Assembly: GCA_964631945.1 (NCBI GenBank)
Contig: CAZWAY010000020.1
Coordinates: 19,364-83,363, forward strand
DNA from: JABFRZ01 sp964631945
GTDB taxonomy: Bacteria; Planctomycetota; UBA1135; GCA-002686595
DNA length: 64,000 nucleotides
Reading direction: 5' to 3'
Within the stretch, counting starts at the first letter, position 1. Each line of letters starts with the position of its first letter. Position numbers and translations under genes: made by a program. Under the pieces are notes generated by a model, which searched no databases, had not been told where the DNA came from, and saw nothing but the letters and a program-made list of their open reading frames with translations. Below, in pieces: positions 17,422-26,469 of the stretch.

Positions 17422-17550
17422 GTCGCGCCCCTGGACCGCGCGCCTACGCGGCTCGACCTGGACGGCGCCGGCCGTTCGGGGTTCGGTGCGTCGCGTGCGC
17501 GTCCGAGCCGGCGTCCGCCCGCCCCCACGGGGCCGGGTGAAGGGCAGGGG

Positions 17551-17623
17551 TGACCGCGGTAGGGCTCGAACCTACGACCTGATGATTAAGAGTCACCTGC
17601 TCTACCAACTGAGCTACGCGGCC
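17551..17623 (-). tRNA. tRNA-Lys (anticodon CUU)
   Basis: The minus strand folds into a complete cloverleaf of 73 nt. The acceptor is GGCCGCG with CGCGGUC (one G-U pair), the D-arm is GCUCAGUUGGUAGAGC, the anticodon loop is CUCUUAA with CUU at 17590-17588, and the T-arm carries GGUUCGAGCCC. The discriminator is A; CCA is not encoded. tRNA-Lys identity follows from the anticodon. Confidence 0.95.
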
Positions 17624-17893
17624 GTCCGAAAGGGCGAGGATTATGCCGAGCGGCGGGCGCCGCGAGAAGCGGGGGCCAGGAGCTCGGGCTGCGCGCTCGG
17701 CCGCTCCGGAGGGCTTCGGAGACTCCGGAATCGAAAAGAAGCCCGCCATTCCCAGCAAAATGGGCCGGCAGCCTGCCTAGACTGTGCAGGCTGGAGCCCG
17801 TCCCGCGGTGAGTCCCGCCCGCGCGACGGTTGCAGTGCTCGAGTCTCCCCCCGGCTCGAGTCCCTCGTGGTTCCTTCCATTGCATGTGACCCC

Positions 17894-20332
17894 ATGGACT
17901 CCTCCCCCCGGATCCTGCTGCTGCTGATCGCCACGACTCCGTTCGTGCTGGGACGAAGCGCCTCTGCCCAGGGCCCGGGCCCTCTGGACGACTTCAAGGT
18001 CAACGCCGGACCGGACCTCTTCCTGCTGCCGGAGGCCCAGACTCTGACGCTGAGCGCCACGGTCCAGGGCCAGGTGATCGCGCCCCAGCCCGGCTCGAAT
18101 GGCATCGCCATCACCTGGATCCAGCTCGGAGGCCCTCCTGCGCAGATCCTGGACGCGAGCTCCCTGCGCCCGACGATCGTCCCGAGCCGGCCCGGCACGC
18201 TGCGCCTGCGCGTCAAGGTCACGCTCGATCAGACGGCGCGCTCCGACGAGATCCTGGTGCACGCGCTCGGCGCCGCGCAGAGCGCCGACGTCCAGGGCAT
18301 CCGGCGCAAGTGGCACAAGCTCGCGCTGACCTTCGCGCACAGCGACGTGCTGGCGGAGACGGGCACGCCCAACCCGTTCCTGGACCTACGTCTGCAGACG
18401 CAGTTCTTCCATCCGGCCAGCGGCTCGGTCGAGGTCGTACCCGGGTTCTTCGCGGCCGACGGCAACGCCGCGGAGACGAGCGCGACCGCGGGCACCTCGT
18501 GGAGGGTGAACTTCACCCCGGACCGCGCCGGAGACTGGTACTACGTGGCTTCCTTCCGGAGCGGCAGCCAGGTCGCGCTGTCGAGCGACCCCGAGGCCGG
18601 CACGGCCCTCGGCTTCGACGGTGCGAACGGCGTGTTCTCGGTCGCACCGGCCGACCCGAATGCCCCCGGGCTGCTCTCGAAGGGGCGCCTCGACTACGTG
18701 GGCGGCCACCACCTGCGCTTCGCCGAGACGGGCGAGGCCTTCCTCAAGGGTGGCGCGGGCAGTCCCGAGAACTTCTTCGGATACTACGAGTTCGACGGCA
18801 CCTTCGACCTGGGCGGGACCTTCAACGACCTGAACACGACCCCGCCCTTCGACGGCCTGCACCACTACAACGCGCACCTGGCCGACTACGTCGACCTGGG
18901 CGTGCCGCTGTGGAAGAACGGCAAGGGGCGGCGCGCGTTCGGTGCGCTCAACTACCTGTCCTCGCGTGGCGTCAACAGTCTCTACGCCCTGAGCTACAAC
19001 GCCGACGGCGGCGACGGGCAGGAGATCTGGCCCTGGGCCAGCGTCAACGACAAGCTGCGCTTCGACGTCAGCAAGCTGGCCCAGTGGGAGCGCGCGCTCG
19101 ACCACATGAACCGCGCCGGCATCGTCTGGCACATGGTGACACAGGAGACCGAGAACGACCACGTGCTCGACGGCGGCACCCTGGACACGCAGCGCCGGCT
19201 CTATTACCGCGAGCTGGTGGCGCGCTTCGGCTGGGCCAACGGCCTGATCTGGAACCTGGGCGAGGAGAACACCAACACGCCCGAGGAGCGCCGGTCCTTC
19301 GCCGACACGATCCGCGCCCTCGATTCGAACGCGCACCCGATCGCTTTGCACAACATCGTGGGCGACATCGAGGGCACCTTCGGGACCCTGCTGGGCACGC
19401 ACCTCGAGGTGCTCTCGGTCCAGGGGCACCCCGTCAACACGCCCCCGCGCGTGCGTCAACTCCTGCTCGACTCCGCCGCCGCGGGCCGGCCCTGGGTCGT
19501 CAACTTCGACGAGCAGACGCCCGCGAACGACGGCATCGTCCCGGACGCCGTCGACTTCTGGCACGACCTGATCCGACGCGAGTCGCTGTGGCCGATGTTG
19601 CTCGGTCAGGGCGGCGGCTGCGAGTGGTACTTCGGCTACGGGAACCCGAACGACGACCTCGATTGCGAGGACTTCCGCAGTCGCGAGAACATGTGGCTGC
19701 TGACCCGACGCGCGCGCGAATTCGTGCGGGACACCGTGCCCTTCGACGAGATGCAGCACGCCGACGGGCTGGCCACCGGCAACGGCCCCAGCGTGCTGGC
19801 CAAGCAGGGTGAGCACTACCTCGTGTACCTGCCCTTCGGCGGTCCGGCCACGCTCGACCTCCAGGGCGCCTTCGGGACCTTCCTGGTGAGCTGGTTCGAT
19901 GCGCGCAACGGCGGTCCGCTGCTGGGCACGGCGGTGGCACAGGTCGACGGCCCGGGCGTGGTCGCGCTCGGCTCCCCCCCGGGGCCGGGCGACTGGGTCG
20001 CCTGGGTGCGGCGCGCGCTCAATTTCCCGCCCCAGATCGAAGCGGTGGCGGTCGAACCGCCCGCCTACGAGGCCGGCCGCGACTTCGCCCTGCTCGTGCG
20101 CGCGCGCGACCCGAACGGTCCCGCCGACGAACTCTCGGTCACGGCCAAGTTCTTCGACCCGAGCGGAACGTTCCGCGGGCTGTTCCCGCTCCCCTACCGG
20201 GGGGGCCGGCTGTACTCGCTGTTCGTCCCGAACGCCGCGCCGATCGAGGCGGGCCTCTGGCAGGTGCAGGTGCGCGTGCGCGACGCGAGCGGCGTGCTGA
20301 CGACGAGCACGGCGAGCTTCGAGGCGCGCTGA
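17894..20332 (+). CDS. secreted DUF5060-containing glycoside-hydrolase-like protein
   Basis: This 812-residue protein has a signal peptide (1-28, ending SASAQ), an N-terminal PKD-like beta-sandwich (about 35-130), a DUF5060 domain (about 135-260, with WHKLALTFAHSDVLAETG and RVNFTPDRAGDWYYVASF) and a TIM-barrel-like region (about 270-620). The barrel has VWHMVTQETENDHVLDGG and NGLIWNLGEENTNTPEER, where a Glu pair is a plausible catalytic site. C-terminal beta-sandwich domains follow. DUF5060 proteins are typically polysaccharide-degrading enzymes of soil and marine bacteria. It is convergent with the ATP-grasp gene and divergent from the tRNA. Confidence 0.82.
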   Translation: MDSSPRILLLLIATTPFVLGRSASAQGPGPLDDFKVNAGPDLFLLPEAQTLTLSATVQGQVIAPQPGSNGIAITWIQLGGPPAQILDASSLRPTIVPSRPGTLRLRVKVTLDQTARSDEILVHALGAAQSADVQGIRRKWHKLALTFAHSDVLAETGTPNPFLDLRLQTQFFHPASGSVEVVPGFFAADGNAAETSATAGTSWRVNFTPDRAGDWYYVASFRSGSQVALSSDPEAGTALGFDGANGVFSVAPADPNAPGLLSKGRLDYVGGHHLRFAETGEAFLKGGAGSPENFFGYYEFDGTFDLGGTFNDLNTTPPFDGLHHYNAHLADYVDLGVPLWKNGKGRRAFGALNYLSSRGVNSLYALSYNADGGDGQEIWPWASVNDKLRFDVSKLAQWERALDHMNRAGIVWHMVTQETENDHVLDGGTLDTQRRLYYRELVARFGWANGLIWNLGEENTNTPEERRSFADTIRALDSNAHPIALHNIVGDIEGTFGTLLGTHLEVLSVQGHPVNTPPRVRQLLLDSAAAGRPWVVNFDEQTPANDGIVPDAVDFWHDLIRRESLWPMLLGQGGGCEWYFGYGNPNDDLDCEDFRSRENMWLLTRRAREFVRDTVPFDEMQHADGLATGNGPSVLAKQGEHYLVYLPFGGPATLDLQGAFGTFLVSWFDARNGGPLLGTAVAQVDGPGVVALGSPPGPGDWVAWVRRALNFPPQIEAVAVEPPAYEAGRDFALLVRARDPNGPADELSVTAKFFDPSGTFRGLFPLPYRGGRLYSLFVPNAAPIEAGLWQVQVRVRDASGVLTTSTASFEAR

Positions 20333-20334
20333 AG

Positions 20335-20348
20335 GTCCGGCGCCGGAC
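20335..20348. other. 14-base perfect palindrome between convergent genes
   Basis: GTCCGGCGCCGGAC is its own reverse complement and lies between the glycosidase stop and the convergent ATP-grasp stop. It may help termination in both directions, but there is no T-run. Confidence 0.3.
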
Positions 20349-20367
20349 GCGAGCCTCGGCGCCGCCC

Positions 20368-21588
20368 TCAGCGTGCGTGCACCTTCACGCTGCGTCCGAT
20401 GTCGTCCATCACCGCGCGCAGGCCGTCGAAGTCGGGGTGCTTGAGGCGCACCCAGGCGTTGGCCATGTAGCCGGCGTCGACGCCCTGCGTGGCCGTGCCC
20501 GGGGCGGGGAAGTGCTGGTCGAGGATCCACTGGCCGTGGCGGCGGTGCAGCTCGTCCACGCCGTCGTAGTGCGAGATGTGTCCGTCCTGGTCGGGGCGCA
20601 GCGCGATCATGCCGGCCGCGAAGCGGCGCGAGGCGCGCACGTCGGTGCCGCCGTGCACGACGGCCTTGGCCCACTCGACGTACAGGTCCATGTCGTTGGC
20701 GGCGTTGTAGAGGTCCCACACCAGGACCCCGGGCGGACGGCAGCCGATCTCGGAGAACTTCAGACCCTTCGGGCCGAAGAACCACTCCATGTGCGTGGCG
20801 CTCGTGCCGATGCCGAGCGCAGCGATCACGCGCGCGCCCATGGCCATGATCTCGCCGTAGTTCTCGCGCGTGACGCGGTTGGTGGTCACGACCTGGGGCG
20901 AGATCCAGCGCGTGCGCATGGACTCGAGCACGTTCGGGTAGTAGTGCGAGACGAAGTCGTGCACCACGCGGCCCTCGATCGCGAGCGTGTCGTAGAAGCC
21001 CTCGTGGCCCTCGATGAACTCCTCGATCGCCACCGAACGGCCATCGGCCAGGCCGCTCGCGCGCAGCGCCTGCTCCAGCTCGGCCGGGTTCGTCACGCGG
21101 TGCGTGCCCGAGGCCCCGGCCGAATCGCGCGGCTTGAGGATCAGCGGGAAGCCGACCTGGCGCGCGAACTCGCGCGCCTCCTGGGGCGAGCTCGTGCCGA
21201 TCGACTGCGCGCAGGGCACGTCGGCCGCGCGCAGGGCCTCCTTCATGGCCGGCTTGTCGCGGCACAGGAAGGCCGTGCGCACGCTCGTGCCCGGGATCTG
21301 GCAGGCCGCGCGCACCTTGGCGGCCGGCAGGATGTGGGCCTCGACCGTGGCCTCCATGCGATCGACCCACTCGCGCGCCTGCGCGCGCCGCACCGCGGCC
21401 AGCAGCGCGCCCTCGTTCGTGACCGACGAGATCTGCTCGTACTTGTAGAGCCAGCCCTCTAGCTCGCCGTCGAGCGCCTCCGGGGCGCGCTCGCCGATGC
21501 CGCTGACGCGCGCGCCGACCGCGCGCAGGGCGCGCACGAACTCGCGCTGGTTCTTGGGGAAGGCGGGCTCGACGAAGACGACGTGCAT
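20368..21588 (-). CDS. ATP-grasp enzyme, substrate unknown
   Basis: This 406-residue protein has a Rossmann-like N-terminus (MHVVFVEPAFPKNQREFVRAL) and an ATP-grasp core. The core includes CRDKPAMKEALRAADVP, FPLILKPRDSAGASGTHRV (ATP-binding lysine and glycine-rich loop), VAIEEFIEGHEGFYDTLAI and a metal-binding stretch, MEWFFGPKGLKFSEIGCRPPG. ATP-grasp enzymes join a carboxylate to an amine through an acyl-phosphate. Members of this type often form dipeptides or modify amino acids. No neighbour fixes the substrate. It lies tail to tail with the glycosidase and head to head with a small plus-strand gene. Confidence 0.82.
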   Translation of the reverse strand: MHVVFVEPAFPKNQREFVRALRAVGARVSGIGERAPEALDGELEGWLYKYEQISSVTNEGALLAAVRRAQAREWVDRMEATVEAHILPAAKVRAACQIPGTSVRTAFLCRDKPAMKEALRAADVPCAQSIGTSSPQEAREFARQVGFPLILKPRDSAGASGTHRVTNPAELEQALRASGLADGRSVAIEEFIEGHEGFYDTLAIEGRVVHDFVSHYYPNVLESMRTRWISPQVVTTNRVTRENYGEIMAMGARVIAALGIGTSATHMEWFFGPKGLKFSEIGCRPPGVLVWDLYNAANDMDLYVEWAKAVVHGGTDVRASRRFAAGMIALRPDQDGHISHYDGVDELHRRHGQWILDQHFPAPGTATQGVDAGYMANAWVRLKHPDFDGLRAVMDDIGRSVKVHAR

Positions 21589-21695
21589 GGGCGTACCTCG
21601 GGACAGGGGCTCTCGTCGGCCACAGTCTGACCGATCGTAGGTCGACGGCGAAGGAGTCGCTCCAGCCCGGACGGCGCGCTATCCTCGCGGCCCCC

Positions 21696-21965
21696 ATGAC
21701 CGGTTTCGTCTTCCACCCCGGCCACGACGAGTGGCACGGCCAGACCGTGGTGGTCTACACCAAGGGCGCGCGCGTGGTCGCGGGGCGCTGGGACGCGGTG
21801 CAGGGCGGCGAGCTCCTGATGCGCGATGCGGCCGTGCACGACGACCCGGCCACGCGCGCGAGCTGGGTGGCCGAGGCCAAGCAATACGGCATCCCGGTTC
21901 AGCACCGCACGCTGACCCTGCCCCACGCCGAGGTCGAACGCGTGGTACGGCTGCGCGACGCGTAG
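21696..21965 (+). CDS. small conserved-looking protein, unknown function
   Basis: This 89-residue protein begins MTGFVFHPGHDEWHGQTVVV and reads as a compact alpha/beta fold with coding-like third-position GC. No signal peptide, membrane helix or known motif is visible. It is divergent from the ATP-grasp gene across a 107-base gap that can hold both promoters, which hints at a shared process. It is a real gene by codon use and context, but its function cannot be named. Confidence 0.6.
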   Translation: MTGFVFHPGHDEWHGQTVVVYTKGARVVAGRWDAVQGGELLMRDAAVHDDPATRASWVAEAKQYGIPVQHRTLTLPHAEVERVVRLRDA

Positions 21966-21990
21966 GCGCCTCCCCCGCCCACGCCTCCCC

Positions 21991-22035
21991 TCCTTTGCTC
22001 CGCGCTCCTCGCGGCTCCGCGGTGCGCTTCTCTCC
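21991..22035. repeat. GC-rich interspersed repeat, copy 2 (partial)
   Basis: The spacer contains GCTCCGCGCTCCTC and GGCTCCGCGGT, matching the left arm of the 31664-31727 palindrome with small changes. The second arm is not preserved. It lies between the small plus-strand gene and the end of the catabolic operon. Confidence 0.4.
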
Positions 22036-22062
22036 TGCCGGGGAGCCTCGGAGCGGGTGGCC

Positions 22063-22731
22063 TCAGCCCTCGAGCTCGGTCAGCTTCAGGCCCGAGCTCG
22101 CCAGGAACGGCTGCAGGCGTTCGCAGAAGATGCGGTCGAGTTCGGCCGAGCGCTTGTTCTTGAGGCGCAGGGCGAGGGCCTTGGCGTCGTGCGGCGAGTC
22201 CGCGCGGCCGAAGGCGCGGCGTGCGGCCAGGACCCAGCGGTCGAGCAGCTCCTGGGCGTGCGGTCGGTTCGCGGCCTCCGAGCTGTACTCGAGGAAGCGC
22301 GTGGGCTCGGGACGCTGGGCGGCGGCCTCGACGTGCTTCTTCGCGATGGCGGCGAAGGGCGCGTAGGCGCACTCCACGAAGCTCTGCATCGCGACCTCCT
22401 CGGTCAGGCCGCTCAGGTAGTAGGCCACGCCGAACTCGAGGCGCGACTCGGGGTAGGGCACGTCCTGGGCGCGGTCGCGCACGGCCGATTCGATGTCGGT
22501 CCAGCCCAGCTCGCCGTACAGCGCGCGCACGCTCTGGAACAGCTCGAGCGCGCGGTCGAGCTCGCCCACCACGCGCAGCTTGACGTCCAGCTCGGTCACG
22601 AACTTCAGCCCGTGCCCGAGGATGTTGATCACGGCCAGCTGGCGCCAGGCCAGGCTCTCCACGATGCGGCGCAGGATGGCGCGCGCTTCCTCGTCGAGCA
22701 CGGCGGGCGGGGACGGCTGGGTGCGGGGCAT
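22063..22731 (-). CDS. all-helical protein at the end of the catabolic operon, possibly PaaA/PaaC-like
   Basis: This 222-residue soluble protein is predicted almost wholly helical. It has acidic/His-bearing helices such as FVTELDVKLRVVGELDRALE and FAAIAKKHVEAA that recall the ferritin-like fold of phenylacetyl-CoA epoxidase subunits. A full diiron signature (two E-x-x-H motifs) is not evident, so the family call is weak. It follows a 2Fe-2S protein gene by five bases in an operon with acyl-CoA enzymes, which would suit an oxygenase or its partner. It could also be an unrelated helical scaffold. Confidence 0.55.
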   Translation of the reverse strand: MPRTQPSPPAVLDEEARAILRRIVESLAWRQLAVINILGHGLKFVTELDVKLRVVGELDRALELFQSVRALYGELGWTDIESAVRDRAQDVPYPESRLEFGVAYYLSGLTEEVAMQSFVECAYAPFAAIAKKHVEAAAQRPEPTRFLEYSSEAANRPHAQELLDRWVLAARRAFGRADSPHDAKALALRLKNKRSAELDRIFCERLQPFLASSGLKLTELEG

Positions 22732-22736
22732 GCGCT

Positions 22737-23096
22737 CTACTCCTGGCCGAGATTGGACGGCGGTTCCTTGCCGGTGAGTTCGTGATCGGGGATCGCCAGG
22801 CGTTCGAGCCGCTCGCCGCGCACCAGCTGGCGCTCGACCAGCTCGTCCACGTCGGCCAGCGTGACGCCGCCGTACCAGGCGCCCGCGGGGTAGACGACGA
22901 CCGTCACGCCGTGCGCGCACTGGTCCAGGCAGCCGGCCTTGTTCACGCGCACGATGCGCTTCAGGCCGCAGGCGTGGGCGCGCGCCTTGAGCGCCGCGGC
23001 GACCTCGAGCGAGCCCTTCGCGCTGCACGAGCCGCGCGGATCGTCGGGCGTGCGCTCGTTGGTGCAGACGAAAAGGTGTCGGAGGAACTTGGCCAC
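22737..23096 (-). CDS. thioredoxin-like [2Fe-2S] ferredoxin
   Basis: The start is GTG 23096 (VAKFLRHLFVCTNE), the usual N-terminus of the family; the open frame upstream is only a shadow of the acyl-CoA dehydrogenase gene. The 119-residue protein has Cys11, Cys24, Cys56 and Cys60, spaced C-x12-C-x31-C-x3-C, the ligand set of thioredoxin-fold 2Fe-2S ferredoxins. WYGGVTLADVDELVERQLV is the typical C-terminal helix region. It probably carries electrons for an oxidoreductase of the same operon. It lies 34 bases after the acyl-CoA dehydrogenase gene. Confidence 0.85.
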   Translation of the reverse strand: MAKFLRHLFVCTNERTPDDPRGSCSAKGSLEVAAALKARAHACGLKRIVRVNKAGCLDQCAHGVTVVVYPAGAWYGGVTLADVDELVERQLVRGERLERLAIPDHELTGKEPPSNLGQE

Positions 23097-23130
23097 GGTG
23101 CGGTACTGTGCGAGGCGGGAGCGCTGCGCG

Positions 23131-24285
23131 CTAGTCGCCCAGGAGCTCGCGCGCGAGGATGCCCTTCTGGACCTCGCTCGTGCCCTCATAGATACGCAAA
23201 GCGCGCGACTCGCGGTAGAGGCGCTCGACCACGGAGCCCTTCTTGACCCCCAGGCCGCCGAAGAGCTGCACGGCACGGTCGCAGATCCAGCCGGCGGATT
23301 CGGTCGCGAACAGCTTGGCGCGCGCGACCGCCAGCGTGGCCTCGAGCCCGGTGTCCACGTGCTCGGCGGCCTCGCCCACCAGGAGCTGTGCCGCGCGCAG
23401 GCGCACGTCCATCTCGGCCACGTCGAAGCGCAGGCCCTGGTGCCGCGCCAGCGGCCGGCCGCCCTGACGGCGCGTGCGGAGGTGCGCGCGGCTCTCGTCC
23501 AGCGCGCGGCGCGCGAAGCCGTTGGCCGCGGCCGCGACCGAGGTGCGGAAGCGCGCCAGCGTCCCGAGCGCGAGTTCCAGGCCCCGGCCCTCGCTGCCGA
23601 GCAGGAACTCGCCCGGCAGCTCGCAACCCGCGAAGAGCACGTCGCCGATCGGGTGCGGGGAGAGCACCTCGAAGGGCTGCACGTCCAGGCCCCAGGCGTC
23701 GCTCGGCACGAAGAACATCGACAGGCCGGGGTCGTCGGCGCTGGCCTCGCCCGTGCGCGCCAGGACCGTGAAGAAGCGCGCGATGGGCGCGTTCGAGATG
23801 AAGGTCTTGTGTCCGTTCAGGACCCACTTGTCGCCGCGGCGCTCGGCGCGCGTGGCCACGTCGGACAGGCTCGAGCCCGCGCCCGGCTCGGTCAGCGCGA
23901 AGGCCGCCACCGCGCGGCCCGCGGCGACCTCCGGCAGGACCTCGGCGCGTAGCTTGGCCGAGCCGCCCAGCACCAGCGGGAACGAGCCCAGGCCCTGCAT
24001 CACCAGCATCACGTCGAGCATGCCGGAGTGGTAGGCGAGCTCGTCGCGCAGCGCGCACAGCGCGCGCACCGAGACCGAGTACTCGGCCGCCAGCCCGCCG
24101 GCGGGCGCGCCGCCGTCGCGCTCGGGCACGCTCCAGGCGAGCAGCCCGGCCTCGGCCAGGCCCGCCAGCGCGGCCAGCGCGGCCGGCTCCTCCTCCAGCG
24201 TGGCGAGCTGCGCCCCCAGGCGTTCGCCGAGCGCGCGCGCGCGGGCGCGCAGCTGCTCCAGCGTCGTGCCGTGCGCGAGCGTCAT
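23131..24285 (-). CDS. acyl-CoA dehydrogenase
   Basis: This 384-residue protein has the full acyl-CoA dehydrogenase fold. It shows the FAD/substrate segments ALTEPGAGSSLSDVATRAER and NGHKTFISNAPIARFFTVLA, FRTSVAAAANGFARRALDE in the C-terminal helical domain, and RIYEGTSEVQKGILARELLG, where the Glu before GTSE is the usual catalytic base. ATG 24285 overlaps the crotonase stop by four bases (ATGA). It oxidises an acyl-CoA at C2-C3 in the operon's pathway; the acyl group is not evident. Confidence 0.92.
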   Translation of the reverse strand: MTLAHGTTLEQLRARARALGERLGAQLATLEEEPAALAALAGLAEAGLLAWSVPERDGGAPAGGLAAEYSVSVRALCALRDELAYHSGMLDVMLVMQGLGSFPLVLGGSAKLRAEVLPEVAAGRAVAAFALTEPGAGSSLSDVATRAERRGDKWVLNGHKTFISNAPIARFFTVLARTGEASADDPGLSMFFVPSDAWGLDVQPFEVLSPHPIGDVLFAGCELPGEFLLGSEGRGLELALGTLARFRTSVAAAANGFARRALDESRAHLRTRRQGGRPLARHQGLRFDVAEMDVRLRAAQLLVGEAAEHVDTGLEATLAVARAKLFATESAGWICDRAVQLFGGLGVKKGSVVERLYRESRALRIYEGTSEVQKGILARELLGD

Positions 24286-25118
24286 CGCGCCGGCTCCGCC
24301 GTGCACGCGCCGGGCGCGCCGGGTGCGTTCTTCGCGAAGTCGGGCGCGCGCTTGGCGAGGAAGGCCTCGTAGGCCTCGCGGTAGTCGGGGTGCTGCATGC
24401 ACACCGCCTGGATCCAGGCCTCGGCCTGCAGCGCGTCCTCGAAGGTCTGCGCGGCCTCGGTGTTCAGCATGCGCTTGGTGATCGCGAGCCCGCGCGTCGT
24501 GCCGGCCGCGAGCTTGCGCGCCAGCACCTCCGTGGCCGCCGCCAGCTCGCCGTCGGGCACGACCTGGTTGTAGAGCCCGATGCGCTCGGCGCGGCGCGCG
24601 TCGATGAACTCGCCCAGCATCAGGAGCTCGCTGGCGAGCCCGAACCCGACCAGCCGCGGCAGCAGCCAGGCCGCGCCCATGTCCGCGCCCGAGAGCCCGA
24701 CCTTGGTGAACAGGAACGCGATCTTCGCGCTTTCCGCCGCCAGACGCAGGTCGGCCGCGGCCGCGATGACCGCGCCCGCGCCACAGGTCGTGCCGTTCAG
24801 CGAGGCCACGATGGGCTTCTCGAGGGCGCGCATGTTGCCGATCAGGTCGCAGGTCATGCGCGTGAAGGCCAGCAGCTCGGCCTGGCTCTTCCCGAACAGC
24901 TTGCCGATGATGTCCTTGACGTCCCCGCCCGTGCAGAAGGCACGCCCGGTGCCCGTGATCACCACGCAGCGCACCGCGTCGCGCGTGCGCAGCGTCACGA
25001 ACGCGTCGCGCAGCTCGGCGTAGGAATCGAAGGTGAGCGCGTTGAGCCGCTCGGGCCGATCCAGCCGGATCGTGCCCACGCCGTCGGCCTCGGAATAGCG
25101 GAAGTGCTGGGGGTTCAT
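24282..25118 (-). CDS. crotonase/enoyl-CoA hydratase-family protein
   Basis: This 278-residue protein starts at ATG 25118. Crotonase features are FCTGGDVKDI and the oxyanion-hole segments KPIVASLNGTTCGAGAVIAA and FLFTKVGLSGADMGAAWLLP. Both glutamates that act in true enoyl-CoA hydratases (in GCEL and PEI contexts) are absent, so hydration by the standard mechanism is unlikely. An isomerase, ring-opening hydrolase or other crotonase reaction is more plausible. It is co-transcribed with the overlapping acyl-CoA dehydrogenase gene. Confidence 0.85.
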   Translation of the reverse strand: MNPQHFRYSEADGVGTIRLDRPERLNALTFDSYAELRDAFVTLRTRDAVRCVVITGTGRAFCTGGDVKDIIGKLFGKSQAELLAFTRMTCDLIGNMRALEKPIVASLNGTTCGAGAVIAAAADLRLAAESAKIAFLFTKVGLSGADMGAAWLLPRLVGFGLASELLMLGEFIDARRAERIGLYNQVVPDGELAAATEVLARKLAAGTTRGLAITKRMLNTEAAQTFEDALQAEAWIQAVCMQHPDYREAYEAFLAKRAPDFAKNAPGAPGACTAEPAR

Positions 25119-25246
25119 GGCGCGGCGCGCATCATGACACGCGCGGCCCTGGCTGCGGAATCGCCCTGGAGCGCGCGAGTACTCGAACTCGAGCCAGGCC
25201 CTGCAGGCGAGCGCGGGCGATGAGCGCCACGAGTCGGATCCAAATC

Positions 25247-25651
25247 TCACTCGATGGCCGCGACGGCCTGGATCTCGACCAGCGCGTCCTGCTCGAGCAG
25301 GTCGGAGACCTCGACCAGCGCCATGGCCGGATAGTGACGCCCGACGCGCTCGCGCCACAGCGCGCCGAGGGCCCGGGTGCTGGCCAGGTAGGCCTGCTTG
25401 TCCTTCACGAACACGGTCAGGCTGGCGAGCTGGGCGGGAACCCCGCCGGCGGCGTCCACGATCGCCAGCACGTTCGTGAGCGCCTGCGCGAACTGCGCCA
25501 CGAAGTCGCCCTTGCCGACCAGCACCTGGTCGGCGTCCCAGGCGATTTGGCCGGCCACGAACAGGAGCCGCGCGCCGCGCGGCGCGAGCACGCCGTTCGA
25601 GTAGCCGCGCGGCGGCTCCCAGCCCTCGGGCTGCACGAACTCGAGCGTCAC
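25247..25651 (-). CDS. RidA/YjgF-family protein
   Basis: This 134-residue protein has the RidA fold: GYSNGVLAPRGARLLFVAGQ, FAQALTNVLAIVDAAGG and VEVSDLLEQDALVEIQAVA. The arginine that binds the substrate carboxylate in enamine/imine deaminases (in the P-A-R-x-x-VEV position) is Met here (YPAMALVEVS), so it may act on a different substrate. GTG 25651 overlaps the SDR stop (GTGA). RidA-like genes occur in pathways that make enamine or imine intermediates, such as aminobenzoyl-CoA degradation. Confidence 0.87.
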   Translation of the reverse strand: MTLEFVQPEGWEPPRGYSNGVLAPRGARLLFVAGQIAWDADQVLVGKGDFVAQFAQALTNVLAIVDAAGGVPAQLASLTVFVKDKQAYLASTRALGALWRERVGRHYPAMALVEVSDLLEQDALVEIQAVAAIE

Positions 25652-26469
25652 GCCTCGAGCTCCTCGGCCCGGTTCGGGTGGCGCAGCTTGCGCTCGGCGC
25701 CGCCGTCGAGCTCGAGCACCGCGCCCTGCTCGTCGCCGCGCAAGAGGTGCACGACCGCGCCCGCGACCTCGTCCATCGTCACCAGGCGCTCGCCCGGGTT
25801 CGAGCGCCGGAAGAACTCGCGCGCCATCGACTCCTGCATGCTGGTCTTGCGCACCAGCCGCTCGACCGACTGCGCCAGCATGGGCGAGTCGACGTAGTGC
25901 GGGCACACCAGGTTGACGTGCACGCCGCTGCCCTCGAGCTCGTCGGCCAGCGCCAGCGAGTACCCGACCAGCGCGAACTTCGAGGCGCAGTAGGCGCTGA
26001 CGTAGGCGTAGCCGCGCAGGCCGGCCGAGGAGGCCACGTTGACCACGCGCCCGTAGCCGCGCACCTCCATCTCGGGCACCAGCGCCTCCATCAGCCGGCG
26101 TGCGCCGTGGAAGTTGGTCGCCAGGTGGCGCTCGAAACGCGCCTCGCGCTTCTCGTCGGTGTAGGGCGCGCTCTCGGCGATGCCGGCGTTGTTCACCAGC
26201 CAGTCGATCGAGCCGAAGGGCCCGGTCAGCTTGCGCGCCTCCGCGAGCGCGCCCGCGATCGACTCCGGATCGCCCACGTCGAGCACCAGCGGCCAGGCCG
26301 TGCCGCCGGCGGCGCGGATCGAGGCCGCGACCGTCTCGCAGTCCACGCGGCTGCGCGAGGCCACCAGCACCGAAGCCCCCTCGCGCGCCACGCGCCGGGA
26401 GATCGCCGCGCCGATGCCACGACTCCCGCCCGTGACGAGCGCGACGTGCCGCTCGGACCGGTTCGCCAT
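25648..26469 (-). CDS. short-chain dehydrogenase/reductase
   Basis: This 273-residue protein is a classical SDR. It has the cofactor loop VTGGSRGIGAAISRR, NNAG, a catalytic Ser in VNVASSAG and the Tyr-Lys pair in YVSAYCASKFALVG. ATG 26469 gives an N-terminus of normal length; the longer frame upstream covers the divergent flavoenzyme promoter. It is first in the operon and a candidate 3-hydroxyacyl-CoA or alicyclic alcohol dehydrogenase. Confidence 0.9.
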   Translation of the reverse strand: MANRSERHVALVTGGSRGIGAAISRRVAREGASVLVASRSRVDCETVAASIRAAGGTAWPLVLDVGDPESIAGALAEARKLTGPFGSIDWLVNNAGIAESAPYTDEKREARFERHLATNFHGARRLMEALVPEMEVRGYGRVVNVASSAGLRGYAYVSAYCASKFALVGYSLALADELEGSGVHVNLVCPHYVDSPMLAQSVERLVRKTSMQESMAREFFRRSNPGERLVTMDEVAGAVVHLLRGDEQGAVLELDGGAERKLRHPNRAEELEA

